Shown here: positions 32,307 through 43,231 of the stretch, one piece after another
How positions within the stretch are numbered: position 1 is the stretch's first letter
How the letters are laid out: the number at the start of each line of letters is the position of its first letter
Source of the DNA: Fragilaria crotonensis
Lineage: Eukaryota; Bacillariophyta; Fragilariophyceae; Fragilariales; Fragilariaceae
DNA: 64,000 nt
Assembly (NCBI GenBank): GCA_022925895.1
Contig: JAKSYS010000005.1
Coordinates: forward strand, 310,001 to 374,000
Direction: 5' to 3'
Position numbers and translations under genes: made by a program
Notes under the pieces: generated by a model
What the model saw: the letters and a program-made list of their open reading frames with translations, nothing else
Database searches by the model: none
What the model was told of the DNA's origin: nothing

Positions 32307-34007
32307 ATGATCATCCCAGAGCTTCCTTATTGGCCAAATGGCACCCCCTTTCACGAGGGTGAGTTGAAGCTTCAACGTATGTTTGGGGTGGAGTCCGCTG
32401 TTGCTCAATTCGCACCGAAATTCATTCGTCCATTCATGCCCGACCAACACCGAGAATTCTACACCTCCCAGCCCTTCCTCGCCGTGAGCGCTCGAGATTC
32501 CCGAGGAATGATGTGGGCTACCATTTTGGCGAAATGGGGCAGCACAGACTTTATCACTAGTCCTGATCCCTTCACCTTGACAATTGACGCCGTGCAGTTG
32601 CCGGGTGACGCGCCGCAGGACGCACTTAAGGACGGTGATGATATAGGCGTTCTTGGAATAGAATTCGGCGCCAAACGTCGTAATCGAGTCAATGGTCGCA
32701 TCCGCCGTCGTCACATTTCTGATTCCTCCGGAATACGCATTGACTTTCAAGTTGACCAAAGTTTCGGGAATTGCCCGCAATATATAAAGCCGCGACAATG
32801 GTGGAAAACCACTCCATCTGCCATTTTGGAAGGAGCTCCTCCAAGACCTTTCCAACGATCAGCAGCACTAAGCGATTTGCAGGTTGATCAAATCAAGGCA
32901 AGCAGCACCATTTTTGTTGCCAGCGGGTATCGCGGTGAAGGGAACAGTCCAAGCTATGGAAACGATGTCTCTCATCGCGGAGGTCCAAAGGGGTGGATCC
33001 ATGTGACTGATTCGAGGACTATCATTCTCCCTGACTTCCCTGGAAACGATATGTATAACACGCTCGGTAACATTGTGATGGACAATCGCGTTGGTATCTC
33101 TGTTCCATTGTTTGAAACAGGAGGAATGATTCAGATGAGTGGGAGGGCGAGTATCGACGATGACGTGGAGCACATTAACGAGATCTATCCAGGTGCTCTT
33201 CGACTCGTCGTATTCGCAATCGATGAGGTAGTCACTTTAATGGACGGAAGTCTTCCAATAACATGGAGCGCAGACGACAACGAAGAGGACAAGGTCCGCA
33301 AGGTACGGGTCGTTAACAAGATTAAAGAGAGCGACGAGGTGACCAGTTTCTACTTGCGTCCTGTCGATGGTGCCTTGTGGGATTTCAAACCTGGTCAGCA
33401 TCTTCCCGTCATTCTGAATATTGGCGATGGCAAGATTCTCATGAGAAGCTACTCGCTTTCATACGTCCCATCCTTGACAGAATATCGGATATCAGTCAAG
33501 CGGGAGAGGCTCGGACAGGCCTCGAGGTTCCTTCACGACAAAGTTCATGTAGGGGATGTGATTGGCATCCAGAAACCTGCTGGTGACTTTGTCCTGGACG
33601 AGAGCAGCGACCGAACTATCGTTCTCCTTAGCGCTGGCGTTGGTGTTACTCCAGTTCTATCAATGCTACACCAATCTGCGAAGTTACAGACGCAAAGGCG
33701 GGTGGTCTGGATACACGGTACACGTAATGGTGATCACCATGCTTTCCGTGGAGAGGTTATGGGACTTCAACAAGCGACAATTGGTAGAACGTCGTCTCAT
33801 ATTGTGTACTCAAAGCCCCTTGAGAAGGATTCTGGTCGGTTCGATTCTGTAGGCAGGATAACACCCGATCTTGTCGCCACAATCATTCGTGATCTGAGCA
33901 GTGCGGATTTCTATATATGTGGCCCGGCTGCATTTACGGCTGATCTTGAGCACGGTCTCCAGCAGTTCGGCGTTGAGGGCAGACGCATCAACAACGAAAC
34001 GTTTTAG
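32307..34007 (+). CDS. PNPOx-like / flavodoxin-reductase (FNR) fusion protein
   Basis: A 566-residue intron-free protein. Residues about 15-310 resemble the pyridoxamine-5'-phosphate-oxidase-like FMN-binding split barrel (FHEGELKLQRMFGV at the start, FLAVSARDSRGMMWATIL, VMDNRVGISVPLFETGG). Residues about 330-566 form a ferredoxin-NADP-reductase-type module: MRSYSLS (FAD binding, 380-385), GDVIGIQKPAGDF, LLSAGVGVTPVLSML (nucleotide binding, 443-449) and FYICGPAAFTADLEHGL (CGP at 538-540). Similar two-domain proteins are known in bacteria, often with a C-terminal 2Fe-2S ferredoxin domain; that domain is missing here. A soluble flavin-dependent NAD(P)H oxidoreductase is expected, substrate unknown. 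No targeting peptide is evident. It is convergent with the next gene, with 100 bp between. Bacterial origin by transfer is plausible but untested. Confidence 0.88.
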   Translation: MIIPELPYWPNGTPFHEGELKLQRMFGVESAVAQFAPKFIRPFMPDQHREFYTSQPFLAVSARDSRGMMWATILAKWGSTDFITSPDPFTLTIDAVQLPGDAPQDALKDGDDIGVLGIEFGAKRRNRVNGRIRRRHISDSSGIRIDFQVDQSFGNCPQYIKPRQWWKTTPSAILEGAPPRPFQRSAALSDLQVDQIKASSTIFVASGYRGEGNSPSYGNDVSHRGGPKGWIHVTDSRTIILPDFPGNDMYNTLGNIVMDNRVGISVPLFETGGMIQMSGRASIDDDVEHINEIYPGALRLVVFAIDEVVTLMDGSLPITWSADDNEEDKVRKVRVVNKIKESDEVTSFYLRPVDGALWDFKPGQHLPVILNIGDGKILMRSYSLSYVPSLTEYRISVKRERLGQASRFLHDKVHVGDVIGIQKPAGDFVLDESSDRTIVLLSAGVGVTPVLSMLHQSAKLQTQRRVVWIHGTRNGDHHAFRGEVMGLQQATIGRTSSHIVYSKPLEKDSGRFDSVGRITPDLVATIIRDLSSADFYICGPAAFTADLEHGLQQFGVEGRRINNETF

Positions 34008-34107
34008 GATCTAACTTCCGTGGATCTGTCAACTGCACTCACAGGAGTAACGCACGTGTCAAATAAGGCCTCTAAAGTAACTCACACCTAAATATAGAAT
34101 TGATTTC

Positions 34108-35157
34108 TCAGGTTGTAATTATTGAGTCGGGGGCTCCGTTCGACCAGCGAGAGTTGGATGTGGTCGAACTAAACCCAGTCCAGGCAGTCGAGGCTGCCAT
34201 GGGAAGTACACCGCTCCGTCCCACACTGATTTCTTCTGGATGTTGAACTCCGACGAGTTCGGAGAGAAAAACACCAACAACACCTTCGTCCTGAGCCCCC
34301 ATCCCACCTGCACTGTTTCCTTGGGACTTCAGGAGTACGCCTCGATTCACTAACCAATGTCGATACACGGACCACCGCAGGTAGACTCCCAGTATGGCGA
34401 ATGGCGGAATAAAACCGACGCCAACAATGAGGTAGGTTTTAAGCGCTTTGTCGAAATCCTCGTAGTCATCATGGCGAAGCTTTTGAATCTGAAACAGAAT
34501 GTAGATGGGGGCGAGGAAGGTAAAGGCCACCCATACCGTGGATAGAACGACCAAAGCCCACACTTGAGGTTTCGCTGCCCTAGAAGATTGCAAGTCGATT
34601 TGTAGGTCTGACTTAGGTTGTCCTGAGAACGGTCGATTCAGCAATCGCAAAACAGTCACCCTTTCTCTGGAATAATGCTGGTACACTCGAACCTGCTTTC
34701 TAATTGTCCAGTCCGTGCTGTTTGGATATGCGTATATGACTTCAGCATGCTGAGTTGACCGCAACGAGCACAACTCAGGAGGAGATTCTTTGTAAATCAC
34801 ATCCCCCAGTGAACTCTCGCCCTTTTCCAGGTAAGATCGTATCAACCTTCGACGTCTGGGAATGAACACAGTGAGATAGACCAGTAGAATTGAAAACACG
34901 CCCTGGAACGATAGAAATACAGGTATCATATCGATCAACGGGATCATGGGCGGGGTTTCTTCCCAAGCTTCCTCAATCGCCACATCGTCATCTCCTTGAA
35001 GGGCGTAGATTGGTTCACTCGGTCGAACGGAAGCTTCGTAGAGAAAGTAAATAAACATCGCAAGGAGTGGCAATGTCGCCACGACAGCTTGGCCAGAATT
35101 TCCATAAGGAGAAACGACCCGAGGTTCGACCTCGCCACCACTGACATTCAATGCCAT
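34108..35157 (-). CDS. Predicted four-helix membrane protein, unknown function
   Basis: A 349-residue intron-free protein from the ATG at 35157. Four hydrophobic segments are visible: about 25-42 (VVATLPLLAMFIYFLY), 78-100 (IPVFLSFQGVFSILLVYLTV), 200-224 (VWALVVLSTVWVAFTFLAPI) and 241-262 (TYLIVGVGFIPPFAILGVYL). Between helices 2 and 3 lies a domain of about 100 residues (RRRRLIRSYLEKGESSLGDV onward, IYAYPNSTDWTIRKQVRVYQ) that should face one side of the membrane. The C-terminus is Ser/Gly-rich and low in complexity. No family was recognised; similarity to unnamed diatom membrane proteins is only an impression. There is no obvious functional link with the convergent reductase gene. Confidence 0.8.
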   Translation of the reverse strand: MALNVSGGEVEPRVVSPYGNSGQAVVATLPLLAMFIYFLYEASVRPSEPIYALQGDDDVAIEEAWEETPPMIPLIDMIPVFLSFQGVFSILLVYLTVFIPRRRRLIRSYLEKGESSLGDVIYKESPPELCSLRSTQHAEVIYAYPNSTDWTIRKQVRVYQHYSRERVTVLRLLNRPFSGQPKSDLQIDLQSSRAAKPQVWALVVLSTVWVAFTFLAPIYILFQIQKLRHDDYEDFDKALKTYLIVGVGFIPPFAILGVYLRWSVYRHWLVNRGVLLKSQGNSAGGMGAQDEGVVGVFLSELVGVQHPEEISVGRSGVLPMAASTAWTGFSSTTSNSRWSNGAPDSIITT

Positions 35158-36300
35158 TGATTACAGACGACAGCAGAAATGAGATGGCGCCGCTAATAGA
35201 GTTATGTATCCTTCAGTCAGAAGGGTTTCCTTGTACATATGGTCTATGGTAATATGATTGCCTGTCTTCCCTCGTTTCGAATCGTCTTGGGATTCTCTTT
35301 TTACTAGCAGAGTTGGACTACACGAGTACTCGTAGCGAGTAGACCCATCGTTCCAAAAAAGCAAAAGCACAATTTACGTTTTCTATGTATGACGACACAG
35401 ATAGAATAACTACATGAAAACATGCAGATATCTGCACGTTTTTCATTTCTGAATTACCTTGATTACCTAATTAGTACATATCATTTATAACGTTAATATA
35501 CCGGTAATTTAGTACTTCTACCTAGTAAATTCCGTTCGCGTCGTGTTTGTGTCAAGCATCAATGAGAAAACTGCGACTTCATGACACACATGACTCATGC
35601 CCACATCCCAGACATGCAAAATGCTTCTGTATGCACTATGCATACTGGAGTATGACGTTTATAAAACCGCATATGCATAAGGTAGCTCCCTGGAGGTCCG
35701 CCAAGTGACGCTTTGTACTATATCTGGATCAAATTCGGCTAAATTTCTCATTTTGCCAATCACCTTCTAAAAACATGAAATCTATATCGAAAATGTATAC
35801 AGTATGTACTGGAGTACAAGTACTACCGGTAGGTGTACCGGTAGTACTCCGAGGTCCGTGGTAAATGAATGAGTGCATCTCAAGTCGCAGGCTCTACTAG
35901 TAGTTTGTAGTACATATCATAGTAGCTACTATTTCCGCTAAAGAGTAGGTACAAGTAGTAGGTAGCTACGGTAGTAGACGTATGCTCTATGTATCATACC
36001 TGGTACGAGTACTATGTGTATCACAAATTGTCTGGAATCGGACATTTTTTTGGATTGTGCGCACCTCAAAACGAGCCCCACTCAACTGCCTTTCGATCAT
36101 TATTTCAGCCAGGAACGAACTTGTTGCTCGAGAGGTCTTGTAGAGTGATAGAAACTCTTGGCACAATCATCGTCGGTCAGAGTTGATGAATAAATTAAGC
36201 CATGAAAAGGAATCACTACGGCCGCCAAACGCATTGCATCGTTGCTACTCGATCCTCATCTCTTGTGATAACGATCTCCGAATTTCAGGCATCACTGGGC
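35158..36300. other. Spacer, GTAC-rich
   Basis: About 1.1 kb upstream of the membrane-protein gene. GTAC and CCGGTA palindromes are dense at 35790-36010 (for example CTACCGGTAGGTGTACCGG). No gene is seen. Confidence 0.55.
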
Positions 36301-36468
36301 ATGGGGTTCCAATTTATATGCGTCGTTGGTATGGTGGCACTTGCTGCTTTTGCTGCTCATTTGGCATACAAAGATATGATCCAACTGAGTCGAAGAGTTG
36401 AGTCTATCGAAGAAGGCTCCCGCACCATCAACGAATTTGTGCAAATAACCGTATCTGGATTGCTTTAG
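36301..36468 (+). CDS. Possible small single-helix membrane protein
   Basis: A 55-residue frame from the ATG at 36301: MGFQFICVVGMVALAAFAAH forms one clear membrane helix, followed by YKDMIQLSRRVESIEEGSR, a short amphipathic helix. An acceptor-like TTTCAG precedes it at 36283-36288, so this may be the last exon of a longer gene; a longer frame opens at 36202. The final 70 bases are duplicated immediately downstream (36481-36553). The evidence for a real gene is the helix and the conserved-looking duplicated end only. Confidence 0.3.
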   Translation: MGFQFICVVGMVALAAFAAHLAYKDMIQLSRRVESIEEGSRTINEFVQITVSGLL

Positions 36469-36553
36469 GTCAAAGGGTATAGTCTATCGAAGAAAGATCC
36501 CGCACCATTAACGAATTTTTCCAAACAACTATATCTGGATTGCTTTAGGTCGA
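36401..36553. repeat. 80-bp tandem duplication covering the end of a small frame
   Basis: AGTCTATCGAAGAA at 36401 recurs at 36481. The copies match through GCACCAT(C/T)AACGAATTT and ATCTGGATTGCTTTAGGTC, with scattered differences. Both copies contain the same in-frame TAG, so the second copy is outside the frame that ends at 36468. Confidence 0.88.
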
Positions 36554-36654
36554 TTCAAAGAGCCACACGTTCGTTAAGTGGAAAACGCCCAGCATGGTCG
36601 AAGACACGTATGTCGCAAAGTGCACTTGTCGCCTTCCCAAGCGTATCGTATTTC

Positions 36655-37167
36655 TTACTTGACTTCATTGCCCCACGCTTGTATTCTGTACGCAGTTATT
36701 CTTCCATAGAAGTCTTTGAAATCCACAAAATCTAGACGAAGTTCACTGCATTCTGTGGGCCTCTCAAGCGAAAAAGCCTGTAATCCCAATGTATCTAGTG
36801 GTTCAATCTCATCGATAGTGTCCCAGTTCCCGTCTCCTGACGAAACTTGAACCCTTATGATTTCGGATGAAAACCCAGCTTGGAATTGGAGCTTCAATTC
36901 TACCACTTCGACGGGACGGCCAAACTTCATAACATAGAACTGATTTTCGCCTTGATCGGAGTTCCAACATCTTTTGTCTGAATCTTCGAGTGCGTTTAAA
37001 GCACCGTATTGCTTCCCGTTATTCTGTAGCACGCTGGATGCCCTGGAAAGGTTGAATGAACGGATGGTGCGATTATTGGTCGAGGTAGAAGCAAAATAAT
37101 ACGAAGTCTGCACGAATCTGACTTACGATGCGGATGTACTAGTTGAGGGACAGCTGAGAAGAATCAT
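36655..37167 (-). CDS. NR2C2AP: NR2C2AP-like (TRA16) F5/8-type beta-sandwich protein
   Basis: Two exons: 37127-37167 (MILLSCPSTSTSAS) and 36655-37042, joined across an 84-bp intron (GTAAGTCAG to TTTCCAG). The 142-residue product is close to the 139 residues of the human protein. The signature ASSVLQNNGKQ, then RCWNSDQGENQFYVMKFGRP, LKLQFQAGFSS and FKDFYGRITAYRIQAWG follows the order of human NR2C2AP (CWNSDQGPSQW, QIQFQGGFSS, DFFGRVVIYHLRVLG). The family is a galactose-binding-like beta-sandwich of unclear biochemical role; in mammals it binds the nuclear receptor TR4. A nuclear-receptor role is not expected in an alga, so a more basic conserved function is inferred. The upstream open extension without an ATG (to 37338) is not used. 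Confidence 0.9.
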
Positions 37168-39235
37168 GGATGGCTCGACGTCACTCTCTGATAACTCCGT
37201 TTGAGTGCTACGCTTCCTGGAATTATCAAGCACACAACACTCTCCGGCAACGCCACTTGCAATTAACAATGCCTTTGACTTGAAACGACGATGAATGCAT
37301 AAATGCCCAGTTTCACACGATGCCGCGTTTTTGGACACACTTTATTACTCCACTCTCCACTCTCCACTGCTCGCGTTTTTTATGTCATCATACTTTTACA
37401 GTACCATAATATTACCTGTATCCCTGGTACATCAGTACTCGTTTCAGTAACAATAGTACAGTACCACCTTCTGGTGCCAGATTTGCCCCTTCCTTTCCCA
37501 GCCCTCACAGCATGAAAGCATCTAGTGCCTTGAGTTTGAAATTGACATCATTCTTCTCTTCCTGCAATGACATGTATGATAATATATGAGATATGAACAT
37601 CGAGGTCATGGGTCTTACTATTACTAATGTCATACAGAGCTAGCTACTGAAGCACTCAGAATAAGTGCATAATGCATTATGTTAGAGATCTACAGTTGCA
37701 CTTTCACAAATGATCATGATTACTGTAAGGTTAGATACCATTATGCACTTCCCTGTACTCCCTCTACTTCAGATTTATTGCAAAATGACAATTGTGGAAA
37801 TTCTGGTATTTCCCTAAAATTGCACGTAAAGGAACATATTCATCACTGTATAAGAGCAGATCCAAGCCGGCGTCCAGCTTGAACGGTCATGAATGCAACT
37901 TTTGTTTGAAAAAAGCATAATTCTGGATTTTTCAAGATAGTACCAAAAGTATTTCTCCGCATTCTTGACCCACCACAATAATCTCAATGACAGTTGGATA
38001 TGAACATGTCTTGGCTGGACAGAAATAAAAAAACTTGCATCCCTGACCAATGTGAAGAGCAGCACAAACATTCGAAGGTGAAAGTCCCAATTCAAAATTG
38101 TCGCATGTACAGACACAATGACATCAGACAATAGTTCTTTGAGTCACTTGCATCTGTAATAACAGACATTTTTTGTGTTTTCAGGGTCAAAGGAAATTTT
38201 TTGGATACATGCACGTATATAATTATTCGTCCTGCTTTGCAACATTTCATTATGTGGTAGTGTCAACTGAGCCAATGTGAGCATTGGCTTTTTGTTAAAA
38301 ATTGCCGCAGCCTACAGTGCAATGAGGACTGAAAGGCATTTAATGAGAACTCGAGTCCTCATAGATCAAAAATTACTAACCTCGCAATATTAATGAAACA
38401 AAGGGAGAACTACTATGAGGAACCAATGGAGATGGTGGTTGAATTTAACATATTGAAAGGTTGCATTTTTGCGACAAGAAAGGCATTGCAAGATCAGCGC
38501 AAACAATGGACGGGGTGAACCAGCAAAAAACGGTCATCTTGTTGTTGTCTGGTCATAAAAAGTAGTTGTGAGGTTCCTGCTTACTGGTGTTCAAAGTTCT
38601 TTGGCACTGGGATAGCACCATGCAAAGTCAATCAGTGATGATAATTGAATATCAGATTGCTTGATGACATACTTTCCAACAACTATTATTCTCTTTGACA
38701 ATAATGAGGGAACTTTGTTGATGCTGATCGTGGCACGTACTCCAAGTATCGATGTCTCAATGCTGCCATATTTCCTCAAAAGCTTTAAAATCATGGTTTT
38801 TAAAACACATCTAGAGACCTCCTTGAGAAGATATGGCAGCCAAGAAATGAGTGCTGAGATCTTGAACAGCATCATGAGGCAACGGGGATGCATTCTATTT
38901 GTTGCGATGTACTACTACTAGTAGTAGTAGTGTACCTGGTACTCCAGTAGTAGTTAAGGGAGTCTGTGGGCTACTTAAAGATTTCGCACCCACCAGCCGA
39001 ACTGGTACAAGTATGCATATTAGAGTCGATATGGACTACTTGTAGAGTACTCTACTCTCTCTACTCTAGTAGTAGAGTACAGTACATAGTAGCACAGTAG
39101 CACATACTGAATTATCATACGTTTCACGCCTCATGCCTCATGCCTGACGCCTGACAAGTGTTGGGGATTCCGCTTCTTCCGCGTACAGTATGTGCATAGA
39201 TTACTCTATATTCCACGGATTTGCTACCATACCGC
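37168..39235. other. Spacer, no gene seen
   Basis: About 2 kb. A TGCCATAT/ATATGGCA hairpin lies at about 38763-38843, where frames are open on both strands, which suggests a palindromic remnant rather than a gene. GTAC- and TAG-rich words are dense at 38905-39115. No domain was recognised in any frame. Confidence 0.55.
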
Positions 39236-39239
39236 CTAA

Positions 39240-42200
39240 CCCCAGTGCGAAAATTCCGTGCGACAAAAAAGACGACAAAATGTTGAAACCCAATAACGGA
39301 GGAACAACCCACAACCATTTGATTCTGAAAAGTGCGATCTGTAATGCTTTTAACCTTCTTCCTACATCTGTGAGGATAACTTCCTAATCATGATGCTCGC
39401 AAAGGTACAACATTGCAAACTTCATCAATTTTTTTTCGGAGTTCGCACGAGTTTGTCGCATGAAAAAAGCTAGCATGCGACAAAAAAAAATACGACTATT
39501 GAAAAATTAACACGAGGAGACTCGCATTGACACAATGATGTTCAGTCTTAAAACCGCCGTATTGGAGCTCTCCTTGGTCTCAGCGATCTCCGAAGTCTTC
39601 GTGTTACCACAGGAGTAATCCGAGATCGAACTCTGCGAGGAGCAGGTGGCTCGTCGTTTTCCTGAGAAGAATCATCTGGATTCACTGAACCTCGATTCGG
39701 AGGTGGTGGTCGGTTTCGATGCGGGATGACGTGAACCACAGCATCCATCTCGGCTGTGCAATAGTCTACCAATGATCTGCTTGTATGAAATAACTCATGG
39801 CAGCTCATGCCGTTGAAACGCTTGACACGACAAAGGCTGACCATGCACACAGGACACATGAACTTCGTCGTACGACCATGCCTGCAGTGCTTTGGATCTG
39901 GTTGATCATGCCTCTTTCTGCAGCACCAGACACAGCTTGTTGGTTTCGATTCCACTTTGCATAGAACATGTGGCAATGACTGGTCCAATCGTCTTTGAAT
40001 CATCTCGCGACTTGTGAAGTACAGCTCGCGCTTGTTGTATGTAAAAGACCTTCCGCTTGTGTTCAGAACACTTCCTTCTCCCGTCTGCTGGATGCTGATA
40101 CCACCATCATCTCCTCCTTCACTGTCGCTGCTGTCATCACCTGAAACCTCAAGTGTTAGGTCTTTAGCAAGAGAACTGCAGAACTTTGAAAAAGACCCAT
40201 ACAGCTTTCGGTGTGCCTGGAATGCAGCATACGAATTGCACCCATCACTTAGCAGGAATGCAACAGAGCGACTGAGAATGTAGCTCTGATATGCATTATA
40301 AACTCGAGACATCAGAAGACGAAGCCATATGTGTGCCAATGGTGAGAGCTGTGCATGCCGAGCATGGCAGTTCTTCATGTACCGCGAGAACACATCAACA
40401 GGACCTTTGCTTCGATTCCACATTGCTACAATGGTCGGAATCAACATGCGTCCTGCTGGCAACGGTCTGCCCTGGTCTTCACAAGATTATAGATTGCTCT
40501 CCATAGTTCCAACGTATTTTGAACAGTGTACTCGTCAACTGCATGCCTCAGCTTCATTCCTCCCAAACACGGTAAACGACCATGAAGTACCCAGGAAAGC
40601 TCACGATCATGTACCTCTTGCAATGCACATCGATATTGCTCAACCACCTGCTCATCAACATTCACATGAACAACACGAATTATCTTGTGCAATGATGCCA
40701 CCACATAGAAAGCATGTCGCAGATTGCCACATGCAATGCCATGCAACAATTGACACCTGTACTCGGGCTCAGGAATCATTCGTTTAAAGTCGTCGTTCGT
40801 AGGAGGATCCGTCATAACAACATAAATCGTTGGACACGTGCCGTAGGTCCTGGCCAATGCGGTCTCTTTCATTACTGTTGCGGGGGTGCATTTGCTCTTG
40901 ATCTCCACTATGAAAGGAATACCTTCGTCCTCGCCAAATATGTTTTCGTTCTCCGCAACTGCAATCGCATCGGGCGAGAATGCTGCATAGAACATACCTT
41001 TTGCACATAACAAGCCATATTCCCTGATATGTGTCACAACGAAATCGCTTTCCTGATCAAGAAACAGGGGAAGTCTTGACAATACATTTGACTCATTGAG
41101 GGTACCTTCACGCATTGAGGTCGATGAGGCAAAGGGCGACATAAACCACTTCTCCAGAAGAAGTTCCAGTATTGGGCATTCCCCGTTTGACTGATCAGAT
41201 CCTCGCTCCCCATGAAAGCACTCTATCAATGAGAATTGTTTTGCTCCCTGTCACCAGCAGAGATTTCGCTCGGCAAATATCTTTTAGGTGTGCAACCGAC
41301 AACCCCACTAACTCATGTCTACTGTAAATCCGATCAGCCACAGCCTCATTTGGAATGAGTTCATTCGAGCATTTCAACCCAAGTATTTTACAGCTTGACA
41401 GGATATTGTGCGACAGCTCCCCTCCACTGGTGACACTGGCGGTGTAACGAGCCCGATGCGCATAGCGCTTCCATAGTGCAAGAGCAGTGGTTCCAGTAAT
41501 TCGAAACTGACGCTGGTTGAACCATTCTGGAGATCGTTGCGTATCTGTCAGCTGCTCAACATGGTCTGCTTCAAACAGTCTAATTACTTCATCATCTGTA
41601 GGTTCTGGAGCGACATCGCATCCTGTTGTCGGGTTACAAGGGTAAACTTTCCCGGTCCGTACCTGTCATCAGTCGTTTGCATGAGAACCACCCGGCCTAA
41701 GCCGTTTCGACTGGCCAGTGCATATTGATGTGTAACTCTTGAACCATTTCTTATCGCCTTCGTAGCCCAATAATGGGCTGATGCACCTTCTCTGCAATAA
41801 GCCGCCGGTCTGGGCCCGGATGTTGGTCGTATGTAAAGGGAACGATCGCATTCTCTTTGTTGTTCCCAAAAGCATAGCTCCAACCGACACACTCCACTGG
41901 TTGACTTCTCCATTCACTCCACCATATCCTCGATCCCAGAAGAAAGTGTTGCCATCGAGTCGGATTTGCGATTCGGATGATACGCCTGTCATACTCCTCT
42001 GCAATATTTTCACACAGTCCAAAGTTGACTCACCCCGAGCTGCAACATGCCCGCCAATATACAAACCAGTGACCACTGACACTGCTCCATGATGAATGAC
42101 TCCTAACCCTTTGCAGGGGTTGTTGATCTGTGAGAACCCGTGATTGATGACCCTCTTTGATCGCATCCGAAGTAAGTCATCGTCCAAACCAACTTGGGTC

Positions 42201-43231
42201 ACTCCTGCAACAAAAGCTAGCTCTGACCCAGTTGAACGAACAATTTCCATTGCTGCAGCCATTTCTCTGTCATGCTGCATAGGAGGTGTCCAAGTTGATG
42301 CTGATTCCTGCCTTGAAGTGCCAGACCGTGACAAAGCCTTCAAGATCTCTCGGTATCGAATGAGGTCCATACCCTGTCCTGCAGATGGAAAATTTGCTCG
42401 CTCATCCATATCAAAGTACAACGAAGGGGAGACTCGGTAGAATGAGAGCATCAATTCAATCCGAATGAAGGCAAGTATCTCTGAATTCGAGACGGAATCC
42501 CAAGATAAGTTCTTATTGATGAATTGCTTGATATGTCCCAGCAAATTAGCATCCATCCACGCCTCTAAAAAACGAGCAGGTTCAACCTTCCACAGATTCC
42601 TGACTCTTCCGCCAAACATCTTGGCTTTCAGACGGTTAAGGACAATTGGTACCTCCTGGCGGGCCACCTCCAGCAGATGTCGGTCTACTACATCGATCTC
42701 GATAGTTGTCTCAAACTCTCTGATGAAGTTCCATTCTCCTATCGGTTCCTCATCGTCGTCTGCATCATCCAAATCAGCATCACCAGCTGAACCAGACATC
42801 AAATACATCATATCCTCAAGATCAGAGTCACTTTCATCGCCACCATCACTGTTGTTTGACATGATTGAGGGGACCTTTCAAGAGCAAGAATTGATTTCTT
42901 GTTGATGCAATGGCGGGTGCTTGTTGTTGCTGCGCACTTCAAAGTGCACATACACCTCTGTATGAGGGTCTACAGATAATACCTACCGTATGTAGAACCT
43001 ACAGTGTACAAAGACCTGAACTTTTAGTACGGAGACAGGGTGCACAACTGGTCTCTGGAATGCATGCAAGGGGCAACAAGCGAACTTCAATTGTTGGCAT
43101 CAATGAGAATCGCTGAAAAACATTTGTCGCACGAAATTTCTCGCTAGCTTTTTTCGTAGGACAAAAATTTTGGGATATCCCAAAACTCGGAAGATTTTTC
43201 GTCGCATGCCATGCGACAAAAAATACTGGGG
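39240..43231. mobile_element. piggyBac-like DNA transposon encoding a transposase-nuclease
   Basis: A 3,992-bp element. Its ends start CCCCAGT (39240) and finish ACTGGGG (43231), flanked on both sides by CTAA (39236-39239, 43232-43235), a one-base variant of the piggyBac TTAA target. TIR identity is short (7 bp), but both ends carry GCGACAAAA-type words in both orientations (39267, 39457, 39477 on the left; about 43125 and 43195-43220 on the right). A GCTAGC word near an A/T-run is also shared by both ends. One minus-strand coding region (39548-42862) fills the element. Terminal CCC, the CTAA duplication and the protein together support a piggyBac-like assignment. Confidence 0.85.
39548..42862 (-). 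pseudogene. piggyBac-like transposase with inserted SAP and YqaJ-like nuclease domains, frame-broken
   Basis: Reading from the ATG at 42862: an acidic N-terminus; a transposase region with GLDDDLLRMRSKRV (first Asp cluster, residues 226-229) and IRLDGNTFFWDRGYGG (second Asp, about 303-310); then RSPEWFNQRQFRITGTTA, a YqaJ/lambda-exonuclease-type opening motif; then a SAP DNA-binding motif (LVGLSVAHLKDICRAKSLL); then the remaining nuclease motifs REGTLNES (GxxxE), SPDAIAV, FIVEIKSK (ExK) and QLLHGIACG. After this comes AMWNRSKGPVDVFSRYMKN, the piggyBac third-Asp region, and a C-terminal cluster CVWCC...CMVSLC...CHELFH, like piggyBac zinc domains. Frame changes fall near 41850, 41620, 41215 and 40455; none of the segments contains a nonsense codon before its frame change. 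It may be decayed or affected by consensus indels. The domain calls come from motifs alone. Confidence 0.72.

Noticed and set aside
38591-38921. Open frames on both strands around a hairpin
   Set aside because: The openness on both strands follows from the palindromic sequence; no motif supports a gene.
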